Shown: positions 17,366-28,577, counted from the first letter of the stretch. The stretch: 64,000 bases of DNA from Butyrivibrio sp. INlla16 (GCF_900104155.1 NZ_FMYB01000014.1:1-64000); one strand, 5' to 3'. Translations and numbers: made by a program. Notes: generated by a model not told the origin, from the sequence alone.

Positions 17366-18715
17366 TTAAATAAGCAATGTATCGTCTCTTAAGAAACTAT
17401 TAAACGTGTGCTCCGTAATATCTCCGGACTTTATTCCAAGCTCATCCGCCTTATCCTTCGGAGCCGCAATCCTGATGTATCTTGTGGTGAGACCAATAAG
17501 GTATTCATTGCCATCAATGGTTTCAAAGTCCTCCCAGAGAACCTTCTCTGTCGCACCTATGAAGCTTTCTCTGTAGCGCTTTGACTGTTCCTTCGTCATT
17601 GTGAGAAGAACGTTACTTCTTGCAGTCTTTTCCCTGTCAGTCAGCTGATCCTCCATTTTGGCAGCCACCGTACCCTTTCTCGGAGAGTATTTGAACACAT
17701 GCATTTCATAAAAATCGATATCCTCCGCGAACTGCCTGCTCTCCTCGAAGGTCTCCTCTGTTTCACCGGGGAATCCAACGATGATATCCGTCGTTATTGC
17801 GGGTTTATCGTATACCTTCCTCAAAAGGCGTACGCTCTCGGCATATTCCTCAGCGCTGTAGTGTCTGTTCATGCGCTTAAGGGTGTCATTGCTGCCGCTT
17901 TGAAGTGAGAGGTGGAAATGCGGACAAACCTTGGGAAGCGCCGCCATACCTTCCGCCATCTCCTCAGTGATAATGCGGGGTTCAAGGGAACTAAGTCTTA
18001 TTCTGTCGATACCTTCTATATCATTGAGCTTTTGTAAAAGTGAAAGCAGCGCAGATTCTCCCTTATCAAGGCCATAGGAACTGATATGTATTCCGGTGAG
18101 AACTATCTCCCTGCAGCCATCAGCCGCAAGCTTCCTGACCTCACACAGAATCTCAGCCTCATCCCTGCTCCTGATGCGCCCTCTTGCATAAGGAATTATG
18201 CAGTAGCTGCAGAACTGGTTACAGCCGTCCTGAATCTTAATATAGGCTCTTGTGTGCCCGGGCATGTTTTTTAATTCCATGCGCTCATATTCCTGCGCAG
18301 GATCGTTAATCTCAGTCATGCTCTCGCCGCCAAGAAGCTTATCCACCTTAAGACCGGTCTGTTCCTCTTTCTTTTCAAAATAGTCCCTTAAAATCTCGAC
18401 TATTTCTGTCTTCTTATTGTTTCCTACAATAAGATCGATGCTGTCGTCGGCCTTCACACCCTCTTTATCAGTCTCAACATAGCATCCGCACGCCACAACC
18501 ACAGCCTCAGGATTCTTCCTCTTAGCCCTGTGGAGCATCTGTCTGCTCTTATGGTCCGCGATCGAGGTAACAGAACAGGTATTGATGATATACACATCTG
18601 CCTTCTCGTCAAATGCCACAATATTGTATCCGCTCTCTTGTAACTTTTGCCCCATAACATCTGTCTCATATCGGTTTACTTTACAACCGAGACTGTGTAA
18701 GGCGACACTTTTCAT
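17366..18715 (-). CDS. mtaB: tRNA t6A37 methylthiotransferase MtaB
   Basis: This radical-SAM enzyme converts t6A37 to ms2t6A in tRNA. At 449 residues it has the three domains of the family: an N-terminal UPF0004 domain with conserved Cys near 11, 47 and 76-78, the radical-SAM core with CNQFCSYC at 165-172 and a C-terminal TRAM domain. MtaB is recognised by LHSLGCKVNRYETD. In other Firmicutes it follows rsmE; here thiI, a desulfurase and an HPr-like gene intervene. A TGATATAAT extended -10 box lies upstream on the minus strand within 18716-18804. Confidence 0.92.
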   Translation of the reverse strand: MKSVALHSLGCKVNRYETDVMGQKLQESGYNIVAFDEKADVYIINTCSVTSIADHKSRQMLHRAKRKNPEAVVVACGCYVETDKEGVKADDSIDLIVGNNKKTEIVEILRDYFEKKEEQTGLKVDKLLGGESMTEINDPAQEYERMELKNMPGHTRAYIKIQDGCNQFCSYCIIPYARGRIRSRDEAEILCEVRKLAADGCREIVLTGIHISSYGLDKGESALLSLLQKLNDIEGIDRIRLSSLEPRIITEEMAEGMAALPKVCPHFHLSLQSGSNDTLKRMNRHYSAEEYAESVRLLRKVYDKPAITTDIIVGFPGETEETFEESRQFAEDIDFYEMHVFKYSPRKGTVAAKMEDQLTDREKTARSNVLLTMTKEQSKRYRESFIGATEKVLWEDFETIDGNEYLIGLTTRYIRIAAPKDKADELGIKSGDITEHTFNSFLRDDTLLI

Positions 18716-18749
18716 ATTAAACCTCCGCTAATTTCGACGTATTATATCA

Positions 18750-18778
18750 TTGACTTTTAACGTCCTTCCGTTTATCAT
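18750..18778 (+). promoter_or_regulatory. Promoter of the HPr-like gene
   Basis: TTGACT (18750-18755) and TATCAT (18773-18778) are 17 bases apart, followed by AAGGAGG and the ATG at 18805. On the opposite strand TATAAT (rc at 18742-18747) may serve mtaB, so the divergent promoters overlap. Confidence 0.65.
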
Positions 18779-18804
18779 GAAGAAAAGAAGGAGGTATTTG
18801 CGCA

Positions 18805-19035
18805 ATGAAAACCGTAAAAATTTCTTTAAATTCTATCGATAAGGTTAAGTCTTTTGTAAACGATATTACAAAGTTCGATTATGATTTCGACCTTGTATCC
18901 GGTAGATATGTAATTGACGCAAAGTCCATCATGGGTATTTTCTCACTTGATCTTTCTAAGCCGATTGATCTTAACATCCATGCTGAAGACGGCGCCGATG
19001 AAGTGCTTTCAATCTTAAAGCCTTACATGATCTAA
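18805..19035 (+). CDS. HPr-like (Crh-like) regulatory protein lacking the phospho-histidine
   Basis: This 76-residue protein aligns along its length with the PTS phosphocarrier HPr. The Ser46 region is kept (VIDAKSIMGIFSLDL, Ser at residue 41), the site that HPr kinase phosphorylates for carbon catabolite control. The His15 region (usually GIHARPA) instead reads NSIDKVKSF, so the phosphotransfer histidine is missing. This fits a regulator like Crh rather than a sugar-transport carrier. It is the only plus-strand gene in the first 36 kb, with its own promoter, AAGGAGG site and terminator. Confidence 0.85.
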   Translation: MKTVKISLNSIDKVKSFVNDITKFDYDFDLVSGRYVIDAKSIMGIFSLDLSKPIDLNIHAEDGADEVLSILKPYMI

Positions 19036-19052
19036 TTTTAAAATCTACTGAA

Positions 19053-19079
19053 ACCTGCGACAGCGTCGCAGGTTTTTTT
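19053..19079 (+). terminator. Terminator of the HPr-like gene
   Basis: ACCTGCGAC (19053-19061) pairs with GTCGCAGGT (19065-19073) around a three-base loop, followed by TTTTTT. It lies between the convergent HPr-like and thiI genes. Confidence 0.92.
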
Positions 19080-19084
19080 AGATT

Positions 19085-20287
19085 TCAGGCTTCCAACACA
19101 ATAATCTCATCCGTATCCAGTGCGGTCTGCACCAGTTCATCAATCTTCTCATCAAGTCTGTGCTCGTGAGCCCTGATAACCTCAAGCCTCGGCTTTGTTA
19201 CGGGATGCTTTGCCACGAAAATTGTACAGCAATCCTCGTAAGGAAGTATCGAAGTCTCATAGGCATCAATTTTCAGTGAAATATCAACAATATCCTGCTT
19301 ATCAAACGCGATCAGCGGTCTGTATACAGGCATATCCGTTACAACCTCGTTGGTCGCCATAAGGCTCTCCATTGTCTGTGATGCAACCTGTCCGATACTC
19401 TCACCGGTTACAAGTCCCATGCACTTATTCTGAGCTGCAATTGTGTCTGCAATTCTCATCATATATCTGCGCATGATGATAGTAAGCTCATCGTGCGGAC
19501 ACTGCTTGTAGATATACATCTGAATATCGGTAAAGTTGATAACATGAAGTCTGACTTTCCCCGTAAATCTCGCGATAACCTTAGCAAGATCAACAACCTT
19601 CTGCTTTGCCCTCTCACTTGTATAAGGCGGAGCATTAAAATAAACCGCCTCAATCTCGGCGCCGCGCTTTGCGATCATGTAGCCCGCAACGGGAGAATCG
19701 ATACCGCCTGAAAGAAGAAGACAAGCCTTACCGCTGGTTCCGATCGGCATTCCGCCGGGACCGGGAATGATCTCGGAGTAGATGTTAACCTTCTCACGGA
19801 TCTCAACACTTACGAGAATATCGGGCTCTCTGACATCAACCTTCATCTCCGGGAATGCATCAAGTACCTGCGCGCCGATCTCGGCTGCTGCCTCCATCGA
19901 ATCGAGAGGATAGGTCTTATCCACACGTCTGCACTTAATCTTGAAGGTCTTGTTTTTATCCGGATAAACTCCGTCAAGGAATTTTATAACCTCAGCTGAC
20001 AAGCCGTTAATATCGGGAAGCTTTCCGTCTCCGTCCCTCTCAATGCATACTGCGGGACAAATTCCGGTGATTCCGAACACTGTCTGAAGAGCAGCCACGG
20101 TCTCATCAAAATCAAAGCCCTTCGCATTTAAGTAAATTCTTCCGGAAACTCTGAAAATGCTGAACTCACCCTCGCACTTTTCAAGAACGCGCTCCATCTG
20201 TTTTACCAGCGCCTCCTCGAAGAGGTATCTGTTCTTACCCTTAATTCCTATCTCTGCGTACTTAATTATAAATGCATGGTACTGCAT
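19085..20287 (-). CDS. thiI: tRNA uracil 4-sulfurtransferase ThiI
   Basis: This 400-residue enzyme transfers sulfur to tRNA U8 (4-thiouridine) and can feed thiamine synthesis. The order is an N-terminal ferredoxin-like/THUMP region, then the PP-loop LLSGGIDSPVAGYMIAKRG, then the catalytic Cys segment (PYEDCCTIFVAKHP). There is no C-terminal rhodanese domain, so it uses a persulfide supplied directly by the desulfurase encoded just upstream, as in other Firmicutes. Confidence 0.93.
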   Translation of the reverse strand: MQYHAFIIKYAEIGIKGKNRYLFEEALVKQMERVLEKCEGEFSIFRVSGRIYLNAKGFDFDETVAALQTVFGITGICPAVCIERDGDGKLPDINGLSAEVIKFLDGVYPDKNKTFKIKCRRVDKTYPLDSMEAAAEIGAQVLDAFPEMKVDVREPDILVSVEIREKVNIYSEIIPGPGGMPIGTSGKACLLLSGGIDSPVAGYMIAKRGAEIEAVYFNAPPYTSERAKQKVVDLAKVIARFTGKVRLHVINFTDIQMYIYKQCPHDELTIIMRRYMMRIADTIAAQNKCMGLVTGESIGQVASQTMESLMATNEVVTDMPVYRPLIAFDKQDIVDISLKIDAYETSILPYEDCCTIFVAKHPVTKPRLEVIRAHEHRLDEKIDELVQTALDTDEIIVLEA

Positions 20288-20290
20288 GGT

Positions 20291-21499
20291 TTATCTCCTT
20301 GAAAACTGTCTGAGCATCGGCACTATCTCGGCAAATGCTTTCACTGTGGTATCAATTTCTTCCTTAGTCGTAAGCTCCGACATACTGATTCTGACGGTGC
20401 TTCCGTAGAAATCCTTGGAAATTCCGATAGCCTTTAAGGTACCGGACACGGAAGGATGATTTGACGAGCAGGCACTTCCCGCTGATACGTAAATCTCCTT
20501 ATCCTCCAGAGCATGGAGCAGCACCTCTGCCCTCACACCCTTCACAGACACACTTATAATATGCGGAGCAGTCTCTGCTATAGCTTCTGTCAGCTCGTCC
20601 TCTGAAAAATCGTAGATACTCTTTTCCGAGGTATCAAGTCCGTTAATCCTTATATCCTGAAGAGCCCCTGTAAGGCCTGAAATTAGCTGCTTTTTAAGAT
20701 CATAAAGAGCCTTTATTTTTTCATCAAAACCCTCGTAAATCTCCTGCGCTGCCCGGCCAAGTCCGACAATTCCGGGAACGTTCAAAGTGCCCGAGCGCAT
20801 GCCGCCCTGCTGACCGCCGCCGTAGCTTATGGGAAGAATTCGAACTCCGTCTCTTACATATAAAAAGCCGATGCCCTTGGGACCGTGTATCTTATGACCG
20901 CTGACGGACATCATATCTATTCCGAGGTTCTTGGGAATAATCATCTGTTTCCCGTATCCCTGAACGGCGTCCACATGGAATAGAATCTTGGGATTAGCCG
21001 CATGAATGATTTTTCCTGCTTCCTCAAGAGGCATCACTGAACCTAGCTCATTGTTGACCGCCATGATTGAGACAAGGATAGTGTCCTCTCTGATTGCGTT
21101 CTTGAGCTCATCAAGGTCTATGACACCCTTCTCGTTAACGCCGAGGTATGTCACCTCAAAGCCCTGATCCTCAAGATATTTCATGGAGTTCAGAATCGCC
21201 GGATGCTCAACGCTTGTGGTGATGAGGTGCTTTCCCTCTCTGTGATGAGCCATCGCTCCGCCGATTATGGCTGTATTATCTGACTCCGTGCCGCCTGAGG
21301 TGAAAAGTATTTCCTTCGGCTTCGCCTTAAGAGTCTTTGCAATTTTCTCTGTTGCTTCCTTTACAAATTGTTCTGCCACAACTCCCTTGTGATGCATGCT
21401 GGAGGGATTGCCATAATCCACAGTCATCATTTGGAGAGTAAGCTTCGCCACGTCATCGTAGACGCGGGTAGTGGCGGAATTATCTAAATATATTTCCAT
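20291..21499 (-). CDS. Cysteine desulfurase (NifS/IscS-like), partner of ThiI
   Basis: This PLP enzyme of about 402 residues removes sulfur from cysteine. It starts MEIYLDNSATTRVYDD; it has the PLP lysine motif SVSGHKIHGPKGIGFLY, HVDAVQGYGK and the mobile catalytic Cys in GSACSSNHPSVSGTLKAIG. I reject the longer frame from 21583, since its first 28 codons translate a REP-like repeat and overlap rsmE. thiI follows after three bases, so the pair is a dedicated tRNA-thiolation unit. Confidence 0.92.
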   Translation of the reverse strand: MEIYLDNSATTRVYDDVAKLTLQMMTVDYGNPSSMHHKGVVAEQFVKEATEKIAKTLKAKPKEILFTSGGTESDNTAIIGGAMAHHREGKHLITTSVEHPAILNSMKYLEDQGFEVTYLGVNEKGVIDLDELKNAIREDTILVSIMAVNNELGSVMPLEEAGKIIHAANPKILFHVDAVQGYGKQMIIPKNLGIDMMSVSGHKIHGPKGIGFLYVRDGVRILPISYGGGQQGGMRSGTLNVPGIVGLGRAAQEIYEGFDEKIKALYDLKKQLISGLTGALQDIRINGLDTSEKSIYDFSEDELTEAIAETAPHIISVSVKGVRAEVLLHALEDKEIYVSAGSACSSNHPSVSGTLKAIGISKDFYGSTVRISMSELTTKEEIDTTVKAFAEIVPMLRQFSRR

Positions 21500-21514
21500 T
21501 GTTTGCCTTTCATT

Positions 21515-21560
21515 CCCCTCATCCGTCAGCTTCGCTGACACCTTCTCCCTGGGAGAAGGC
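21515..21560 (-). repeat. Short REP-like repeat, copy 3
   Basis: The unit contains CCCCTCATCC, the hairpin GTCAGC-ttc-GCTGAC and CCTTCTCCC...GGGAGAAGG. It lies 5' of the desulfurase start; an AAAGG site between repeat and ATG serves as the ribosome binding site. Confidence 0.85.
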
Positions 21561-21572
21561 ATAGCATTGTAT

Positions 21573-22331
21573 TCAAACTTCAAGATTATACATTAACCAT
21601 GCGAGCATTGTAAAGCCTGCGGTTTCTGTGCGCAAAATGCGCTTGCCCATGGTGATGGTCTTAAAACCTGCCTCTCCGGCATAGCTTATCTCTTCATCGG
21701 CAAAGCCGCCCTCAGGTCCGACGAATATTCCGATGCTCTGCCCGGGCTCTATCGAATCAATAACTTCCCTGGTGTACTCCATACCCTCTGCCATCTCGTA
21801 GGGAAGGAGCTTCACATCAAGACTCTCAGCATATTTAACCGCTTCCTTGAAGGTCATGGGCGCTTTTACCTCGGGAATAACTCCGCGCTTACTCTGCTTC
21901 GCGGCTGCTTCGGATATGGCATTCCATCTCTTGATTTTGTTGACCGCACGCTTTTCATCTAGCTTCACAACACTTCTTTTCATGGAAACCGGTATTATCT
22001 GAAAAGCTCCGAGCTCCACTGCCTTCTGGATTATGAGCTCCATCTTGTCCGCCTTGGGAAGTCCCTGGAACAGATATATCTTCGAAGGAAGCTCTGCTCC
22101 GGATTCCTTAATGAATCGCAGCTCTCCGATAAGTTCGGTGTCGGAGATTGATTCAATACCGAATCTGTATTCCTTCTGATCAGCGGCGTCTTCATCCATA
22201 AGGCTCACCGAGAATTCCTCGCCCGGTTTCATCCTAAGGACGTTAACCATGTGGTTGTAGTCATCGCCTGTGATTACTATTCTTTTTTGGTTGTCTATAA
22301 GTTGGGTGCTGCTTGCAAAAAAATGGTACAT
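21573..22331 (-). CDS. rsmE: 16S rRNA (uracil1498-N3)-methyltransferase RsmE
   Basis: This 252-residue SPOUT-family methyltransferase shows the signatures LFQGLPKADKMELIIQKAVELGAFQIIPV, GIFVGPEGGFADEEI and LGKRILRTETA-like MGKRILRTETAGFTMLAW. The C-terminal knot that binds SAM is intact and length is normal. It follows prmA after six bases in the conserved dnaJ-prmA-rsmE order. Confidence 0.93.
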   Translation of the reverse strand: MYHFFASSTQLIDNQKRIVITGDDYNHMVNVLRMKPGEEFSVSLMDEDAADQKEYRFGIESISDTELIGELRFIKESGAELPSKIYLFQGLPKADKMELIIQKAVELGAFQIIPVSMKRSVVKLDEKRAVNKIKRWNAISEAAAKQSKRGVIPEVKAPMTFKEAVKYAESLDVKLLPYEMAEGMEYTREVIDSIEPGQSIGIFVGPEGGFADEEISYAGEAGFKTITMGKRILRTETAGFTMLAWLMYNLEV

Positions 22332-22337
22332 AGGCCC

Positions 22338-23399
22338 TCAATTCTTCTTGGAAATTACACTAACCCACTCGCCCTGCTTGCAGACCTCGATAATATCAAG
22401 GCCGGCGTCCTCGTGAGCCTTTCTGATAACATCTTCCTTAGCTTCAATGATTCCGGAGGTGATGTAAATGCCGCCGGTTTTAAGGAGGCCGGGAACGGTG
22501 GGTGTAAGCGGAACAAGAACGTAGGGAAGGATATTGGCTACGACGATGTCATACTTCTCCTTGCCAACCTGATCCTGAACCATCTCGTCATCTATAATAT
22601 TGCCGATTATAAGATCAAAATCCTTATCTGCGATGTCATTGTTCTTCTTGTTGTCGTCAACTGCCGGCTCTGAGCAGGGATCAAGGTCTGTTCCGACGCA
22701 GTGTCCCGCTCCGAATTTCATTGCAAGAATGGAAAGCACGCCGCTTCCGGTTCCGATGTCGAGCACCTCTGCTCCGGGAGTCATGTATTTCCTAAGAGCC
22801 CTTATGCAAAGCTGAGTGGTCTCGTGCATTCCTGTACCAAACGCGGTTCCGGGATCAATATGAAGTGTGATGTTCGCTTTTTTCTTATCCTCCTCGTCGG
22901 GAGTCTCCCAGGAAGGAATTACCAGAACGTCATCCACCAGGAACTTATGGAAGTACTGCTTCCAGTTATTGATCCAGTCGATATCCTCAGTTACATCAAC
23001 GGAAATCGTTCCGTCGCCTATATCGGAAAAGCTTGAAAGCTCATCGAGAACTCCTCTGATCTCCTGCTTTATCTGATCCGGAGTCTTCTTAACTTCTACC
23101 TCTTCACCATTTTCATCGTACTCGTGGACGGTCAGCATATTGTCATCATCGACTTCGAGGAAAAAGTTCAGATACGCAACGCCCTCCTCACCCGGAGCTA
23201 TTACCGCGCAGCTGTCAACACCTGTCTCCTCATCATCCGCATCCTGAAGATCATCCGTAAACATCTGCTCCTTATCGGCAGCTGTGAGAGGCGCATTGTC
23301 CTCTATCTGCGCACCTTCAAGACCGATATCCATCATACTGCTGACGATGATATCCTCTGACTCTTCGTTTGTTCTGATTCTAAAACGCATCCACTTCAT
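22338..23399 (-). CDS. prmA: Ribosomal protein L11 methyltransferase PrmA
   Basis: PrmA trimethylates ribosomal protein L11. This 353-residue version is about 40 residues longer than usual because of an acidic insertion after the N-terminal domain (residues about 40-105, rich in Asp and Glu). The SAM site VLDIGTGSGVLSILAMKFGA and the NILPYVLVPL motif are present, preceded by DPGTAFGTGMHETT. The location just after dnaJ is the standard Firmicutes arrangement. Confidence 0.92.
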   Translation of the reverse strand: MKWMRFRIRTNEESEDIIVSSMMDIGLEGAQIEDNAPLTAADKEQMFTDDLQDADDEETGVDSCAVIAPGEEGVAYLNFFLEVDDDNMLTVHEYDENGEEVEVKKTPDQIKQEIRGVLDELSSFSDIGDGTISVDVTEDIDWINNWKQYFHKFLVDDVLVIPSWETPDEEDKKKANITLHIDPGTAFGTGMHETTQLCIRALRKYMTPGAEVLDIGTGSGVLSILAMKFGAGHCVGTDLDPCSEPAVDDNKKNNDIADKDFDLIIGNIIDDEMVQDQVGKEKYDIVVANILPYVLVPLTPTVPGLLKTGGIYITSGIIEAKEDVIRKAHEDAGLDIIEVCKQGEWVSVISKKN

Positions 23400-23464
23400 A
23401 GTTTTACTCCGTTTTTTTCTAATCTATTTTCATGAAAAGTATATATAAGTACAATAACAGAAAT

Positions 23465-23488
23465 AGCGGGGAGCTTGTACTCCCCGCT
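23465..23488 (-). terminator. Hairpin after dnaJ
   Basis: AGCGGGGAG (23465-23473) pairs with CTCCCCGCT (23480-23488). The minus-strand tail is only moderately T-rich (ATTTCTGTTATT), so it may be a partial terminator or a processing/stability hairpin ahead of prmA. Confidence 0.6.
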
Positions 23489-23501
23489 CTGTAATTATGT
23501 T

Positions 23502-24680
23502 TTATTTCTTCTTACCGAAAAATCCACCCTTTTTCTTACCGCCATCATCATTTCCATCCTTATCTCCGGAAATACTGTCGGCAGCGTGTAAGCTGTCTCC
23601 GGTCTTCTCATCAAACTGCTTAAGGAGCTCCTTCGCTTCCTTGGAAAGCTTATCCGGAACCTGAACTACAAGAGTAACATAATGGTCACCTCTTACATCC
23701 TTGTTCCTGAGTGTCGGAACACCTTTTCCGCGAAGTCTTACTCTCGTATCTGTCTGAGTACCTGCCTTAACATCATAGAGTACCTTACCGTCAACGGTAT
23801 CTATAGCAACCGTTCCGCCGAGTGCAGCTATTGCATAAGACATAGGAACTGTTGAGAAAATATCATAATCCTGTCTCTGGAAAATAGGATGATCCTGTAC
23901 GATAACCTCTACAAGGAGATCTCCTCTCGGTCCGCCGTTTCTGCCCGGCTCACCCTTTTCACGGATACGAACGCTCTGTCCGTTATCAATACCTGCGGGA
24001 ATTGAAACCTGAATTCTCTTGTTGCTTGCAACATATCCTGTTCCGCCGCAATCGGTACACTTATCCTTAATTACCTTACCGCTTCCGTTACAGTCGGGAC
24101 ATGTCTGAACATTTCTGACTGTGCCGAAGAAGGACTGCTGTGTGAATACAACCTGACCTTTACCACCGCACTTGGGACACATCTGAGCTGTTGTTCCCGG
24201 CTTAGCACCGGTTCCCTTACAGGTCGGGCATGGATCCTTAAGTCTAAGTTCCAGTTCCTTCTCACATCCGAAAACTGCTTCCTCAAAGGTTATACGAACG
24301 CTGGCACGAATATTTGCTCCCTTTGCAGGGCCGCTTCTCGCACCCTGGCTCCTTCTGCCGCCTCCGAAGAAATCTCCGAATATATCACCGAATATATCGC
24401 CAAAGTCTGCTCCACCGAAGTCGAATCCGCCATATCCGCCGGCACCGCCCTCAAATGCAGCGTGACCGAACTGATCATACTGACGTCTCTTCTCAGGATC
24501 GCTCAAAACCGCATACGCCTCGGATGCCTCCTTGAACTTGTCTGCTGCAGCTGCATCTCCGGGGTTCATATCCGGATGGTACTTCTTTGCAAGCACACGG
24601 TATGCTTTTTTTATCTCATCATCACTGGCTCCCTTGCTTACGCCAAGAACCTCGTAATAATCGCGCTTCTGATCTGCCAT
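23502..24680 (-). CDS. dnaJ: Chaperone DnaJ (Hsp40)
   Basis: This 392-residue type I J-protein stimulates DnaK. It has a J domain with HPD at 35-37, a Gly/Phe-rich linker with repeated FGD-type units, four CxxCxGxG zinc-binding repeats ([32 protein letters not shown]) and C-terminal substrate-binding domains. A short Lys-rich tail ([13 protein letters not shown]) ends it. It is the fourth gene of the heat-shock operon. Confidence 0.97.
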   Translation of the reverse strand: MADQKRDYYEVLGVSKGASDDEIKKAYRVLAKKYHPDMNPGDAAAADKFKEASEAYAVLSDPEKRRQYDQFGHAAFEGGAGGYGGFDFGGADFGDIFGDIFGDFFGGGRRSQGARSGPAKGANIRASVRITFEEAVFGCEKELELRLKDPCPTCKGTGAKPGTTAQMCPKCGGKGQVVFTQQSFFGTVRNVQTCPDCNGSGKVIKDKCTDCGGTGYVASNKRIQVSIPAGIDNGQSVRIREKGEPGRNGGPRGDLLVEVIVQDHPIFQRQDYDIFSTVPMSYAIAALGGTVAIDTVDGKVLYDVKAGTQTDTRVRLRGKGVPTLRNKDVRGDHYVTLVVQVPDKLSKEAKELLKQFDEKTGDSLHAADSISGDKDGNDDGGKKKGGFFGKKK

Positions 24681-24699
24681 GTGTCTCTCCTAATTTACG

Positions 24700-24742
24700 C
24701 TAATTGCCCAATACATCTTATCTGATGTATTGGGCATTAGCA
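24700..24742 (-). promoter_or_regulatory. dnaK-dnaJ intergenic long hairpin
   Basis: GCTAAT(T)GCCCAATACATC and GATGTATTGGGCATTAGC pair over 18 bp with one bulged base around a six-base loop. There is no T-run after it on the minus strand. It probably protects or processes the mRNA and adjusts the DnaK:DnaJ ratio. Confidence 0.7.
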
Positions 24743-24774
24743 ATATTTATATTATTAAAGTTTTATAAAACGGA

Positions 24775-26670
<1,896 letters not shown>

Positions 26671-26703
26671 TTATAAAACTAATGAATAATTAACAATAAA
26701 AAT

Positions 26704-26780
26704 CTAATGAAGTTCTGCTCTCACACTTCGTGTTCGACAGAACTAAGTAGTACACTAAGCTCGGCAAAACCTCGCTAAGT
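26704..26780 (-). promoter_or_regulatory. grpE-dnaK intergenic hairpins
   Basis: AGTTCTG...CAGAACT encloses an ACAC-GAA-GTGT-type inner stem, and a second imperfect stem (CACTTAGC...GCTTAGTG on the minus strand) lies next to the grpE stop. Neither is followed by a T-run, so mRNA processing or stability is more likely than termination. Confidence 0.45.
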
Positions 26781-26782
26781 GA

Positions 26783-27463
26783 TTACTTAGCAACGGCAAC
26801 CATGCTGTGTCTGAGCACTGTGTCGTGATACATATAACCCTTCTGAAGCTCCTGTGCCACGAATCCTTCCTCGACATCTTCGCTCTCAACCTGCATTACA
26901 GCATTGTGGAAATTAGGATCAAATTCCTTTCCAACGGCTTCGATGGGAGTTACACCAAGATCCTCAATCTGCTTCATAAGCTGCTTGTATATCATATTCA
27001 TTCCGTCTGCAAAAGCAGAATTCTTCTCTTCTTCAGGGACAGCAGCAAGTCCTCTTTCGAAGTTATCTACAACAGGGAGAATTTTCTCAAGTACACTGGA
27101 TGCTCCCTGGTTGAACATCTGCGCCTTTTCTCTGTCGGTTCTTGTTCTGAAGTTCTCAAACTCAGCAAGCTGGCGCATGTATTTATCCTGCATCTCTTCG
27201 AACTTTTCTTTGTAAGGGTTCTTCTTTTCTTTTTTACCGAAAAGACCTTTCTTCTCACCCTCGGCGTTTTCAGTGTTCTCAGCACCTTCTACGCTCTCAG
27301 CTGCCTCTGCTACAGCTTCGGCAGCCTCTTCCTCTGCGGCCTCGGCAACCTTGTTTGCTGCATCAGCTACCTTTTTAGCCTTCTCGGCAACTTCCTGCTG
27401 AAGTTCCTTTGCAGTTTTCTTACCGGACACTGTATTTGTATCCTTCTTAACTTCCTTACTCAC
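26783..27463 (-). CDS. grpE: Nucleotide exchange factor GrpE
   Basis: GrpE releases ADP from DnaK. The 226-residue product has a long Lys/Ala/Glu-rich N-terminal extension (about residues 1-80), then the coiled-coil and dimer region (YMRQLAEFENFRTRTDREK), and a C-terminal beta domain with PIEAVGKEFDPNFHNAVM and the motif GYMYHDTVLRHSMVAVAK. The start is a GTG with AAGGAG seven bases upstream. Confidence 0.95.
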   Translation of the reverse strand: MSKEVKKDTNTVSGKKTAKELQQEVAEKAKKVADAANKVAEAAEEEAAEAVAEAAESVEGAENTENAEGEKKGLFGKKEKKNPYKEKFEEMQDKYMRQLAEFENFRTRTDREKAQMFNQGASSVLEKILPVVDNFERGLAAVPEEEKNSAFADGMNMIYKQLMKQIEDLGVTPIEAVGKEFDPNFHNAVMQVESEDVEEGFVAQELQKGYMYHDTVLRHSMVAVAK

Positions 27464-27482
27464 TTAAATACTCCTTATGGTT

Positions 27483-28514
27483 CTATTCTTTTTTATATAA
27501 ATCATCCAGAGCTCTCATCATATTCTTAAGTGCTCCGACAACTTTGTCGTAATCCATTCGCTTAGGTCCGATAACTCCTACCGTTCCTCTCATGCCCTCT
27601 CCGAGATCGTAGGTCGCTGTTACAACGCTGCAATCCTTCATGGACTGAACCGGAGACTCATTACCGATGTAAACCTGTATACCTGTCTCCTCTGAGGAGG
27701 ACTGAAGCGCATTCTCAACGATACTTGTAAGATCGCTCTTATCCTCAAAAGTGGTTATGAGGTCACTTGCTCTCTCCTTATCAGCAAGCTCGGGATATCT
27801 GAAAATGTTGTTCGCACCGCTGGTGTAAATCTGAAGGTCCTCATCCTCCGTAATGGCATCTCCGGCTGTATCGAGTATCTTGTCGATTATCTCGCTGTGG
27901 ATACCCGCCTCCTGCTTCATCGCAGTTATAAGTCCGAGGTTAATGTCCTCTACGGAAAGTCCTGCAAGTCTGGTATTAAGCAGGATATTGAGCTTAAGCA
28001 TATCCGCTTCGGAAAGCTCCTGCTCCACCTCAACCATTCGGTTCTTAATTACGTTTCCTTCTATTACTATAGTGGTAAGAATGTGTTCCTCATCCACTCT
28101 GGAAAGCTGTACGAATTTCAGCTTATTCCTTCTGATCATGGGTGCTGAGATCATCGAAGCGTAGTTGGTATCAACCGCCAGGGTCTTGGCAACCTGCTTA
28201 AGGAGCTTCTCAAGCTTCTCTTCTTTATCAAGAAGCATCTCCTTCATGTTCTCAACTTCCTGTTCCTTCTCAGCGAGCATCTCATCTACATAAACTCTGT
28301 AGCCCTGATCTGACGGAATACGTCCCGCGGAAGTATGAGGCTGCAATATAAGTCCCATCTCCTCAAGATCCGCCATCTCGTTTCTGATGGTAGCCGAACT
28401 GAGATTAAGATCCGTGTACTTGGAAATCGTCCTACTGCCCACCGGCTCGCCTGTCTCGAGGTAATTGCGAACAATTGCATGCAGTATTTTCTTTTTTCTG
28501 TCATCCAGTTGCAT
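27483..28514 (-). CDS. hrcA: Heat-inducible transcription repressor HrcA
   Basis: HrcA binds CIRCE and represses the heat-shock operon. The 343-residue protein starts MQLDDRKKKILHAIVRNYLE with the winged-helix region (SRTISKYTDLNLSSATIRNEMADLEEMG) and a GAF-like effector domain. The ATG at 28514 has AGGAGG at a good distance; the longer frame from 28553 would start within the CIRCE element and is rejected. As first gene of the operon it is autoregulated. Confidence 0.95.
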   Translation of the reverse strand: MQLDDRKKKILHAIVRNYLETGEPVGSRTISKYTDLNLSSATIRNEMADLEEMGLILQPHTSAGRIPSDQGYRVYVDEMLAEKEQEVENMKEMLLDKEEKLEKLLKQVAKTLAVDTNYASMISAPMIRRNKLKFVQLSRVDEEHILTTIVIEGNVIKNRMVEVEQELSEADMLKLNILLNTRLAGLSVEDINLGLITAMKQEAGIHSEIIDKILDTAGDAITEDEDLQIYTSGANNIFRYPELADKERASDLITTFEDKSDLTSIVENALQSSSEETGIQVYIGNESPVQSMKDCSVVTATYDLGEGMRGTVGVIGPKRMDYDKVVGALKNMMRALDDLYKKE

Positions 28515-28536
28515 CACAAACCTCCTTTTTGATGTG

Positions 28537-28563
28537 TTAGCACTCAACCTCATTGAGTGCTAA
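28537..28563. promoter_or_regulatory. CIRCE operator
   Basis: TTAGCACTC (28537-28545), nine bases and GAGTGCTAA (28555-28563) match the CIRCE consensus perfectly. It lies between the hrcA promoter and its start codon. Confidence 0.98.
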
Positions 28564-28577
28564 CATCTTCTGACAAT

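Noticed and set aside
21499-21583. N-terminal extensions reading MPSP-x-EKVSAKLTDE-like peptides on the cysteine desulfurase, aminotransferase and U32 protein
   Set aside because: They are translations of the short REP-like repeat, lie outside the conserved domains and overlap upstream genes in places; internal starts with better placed signals were used.
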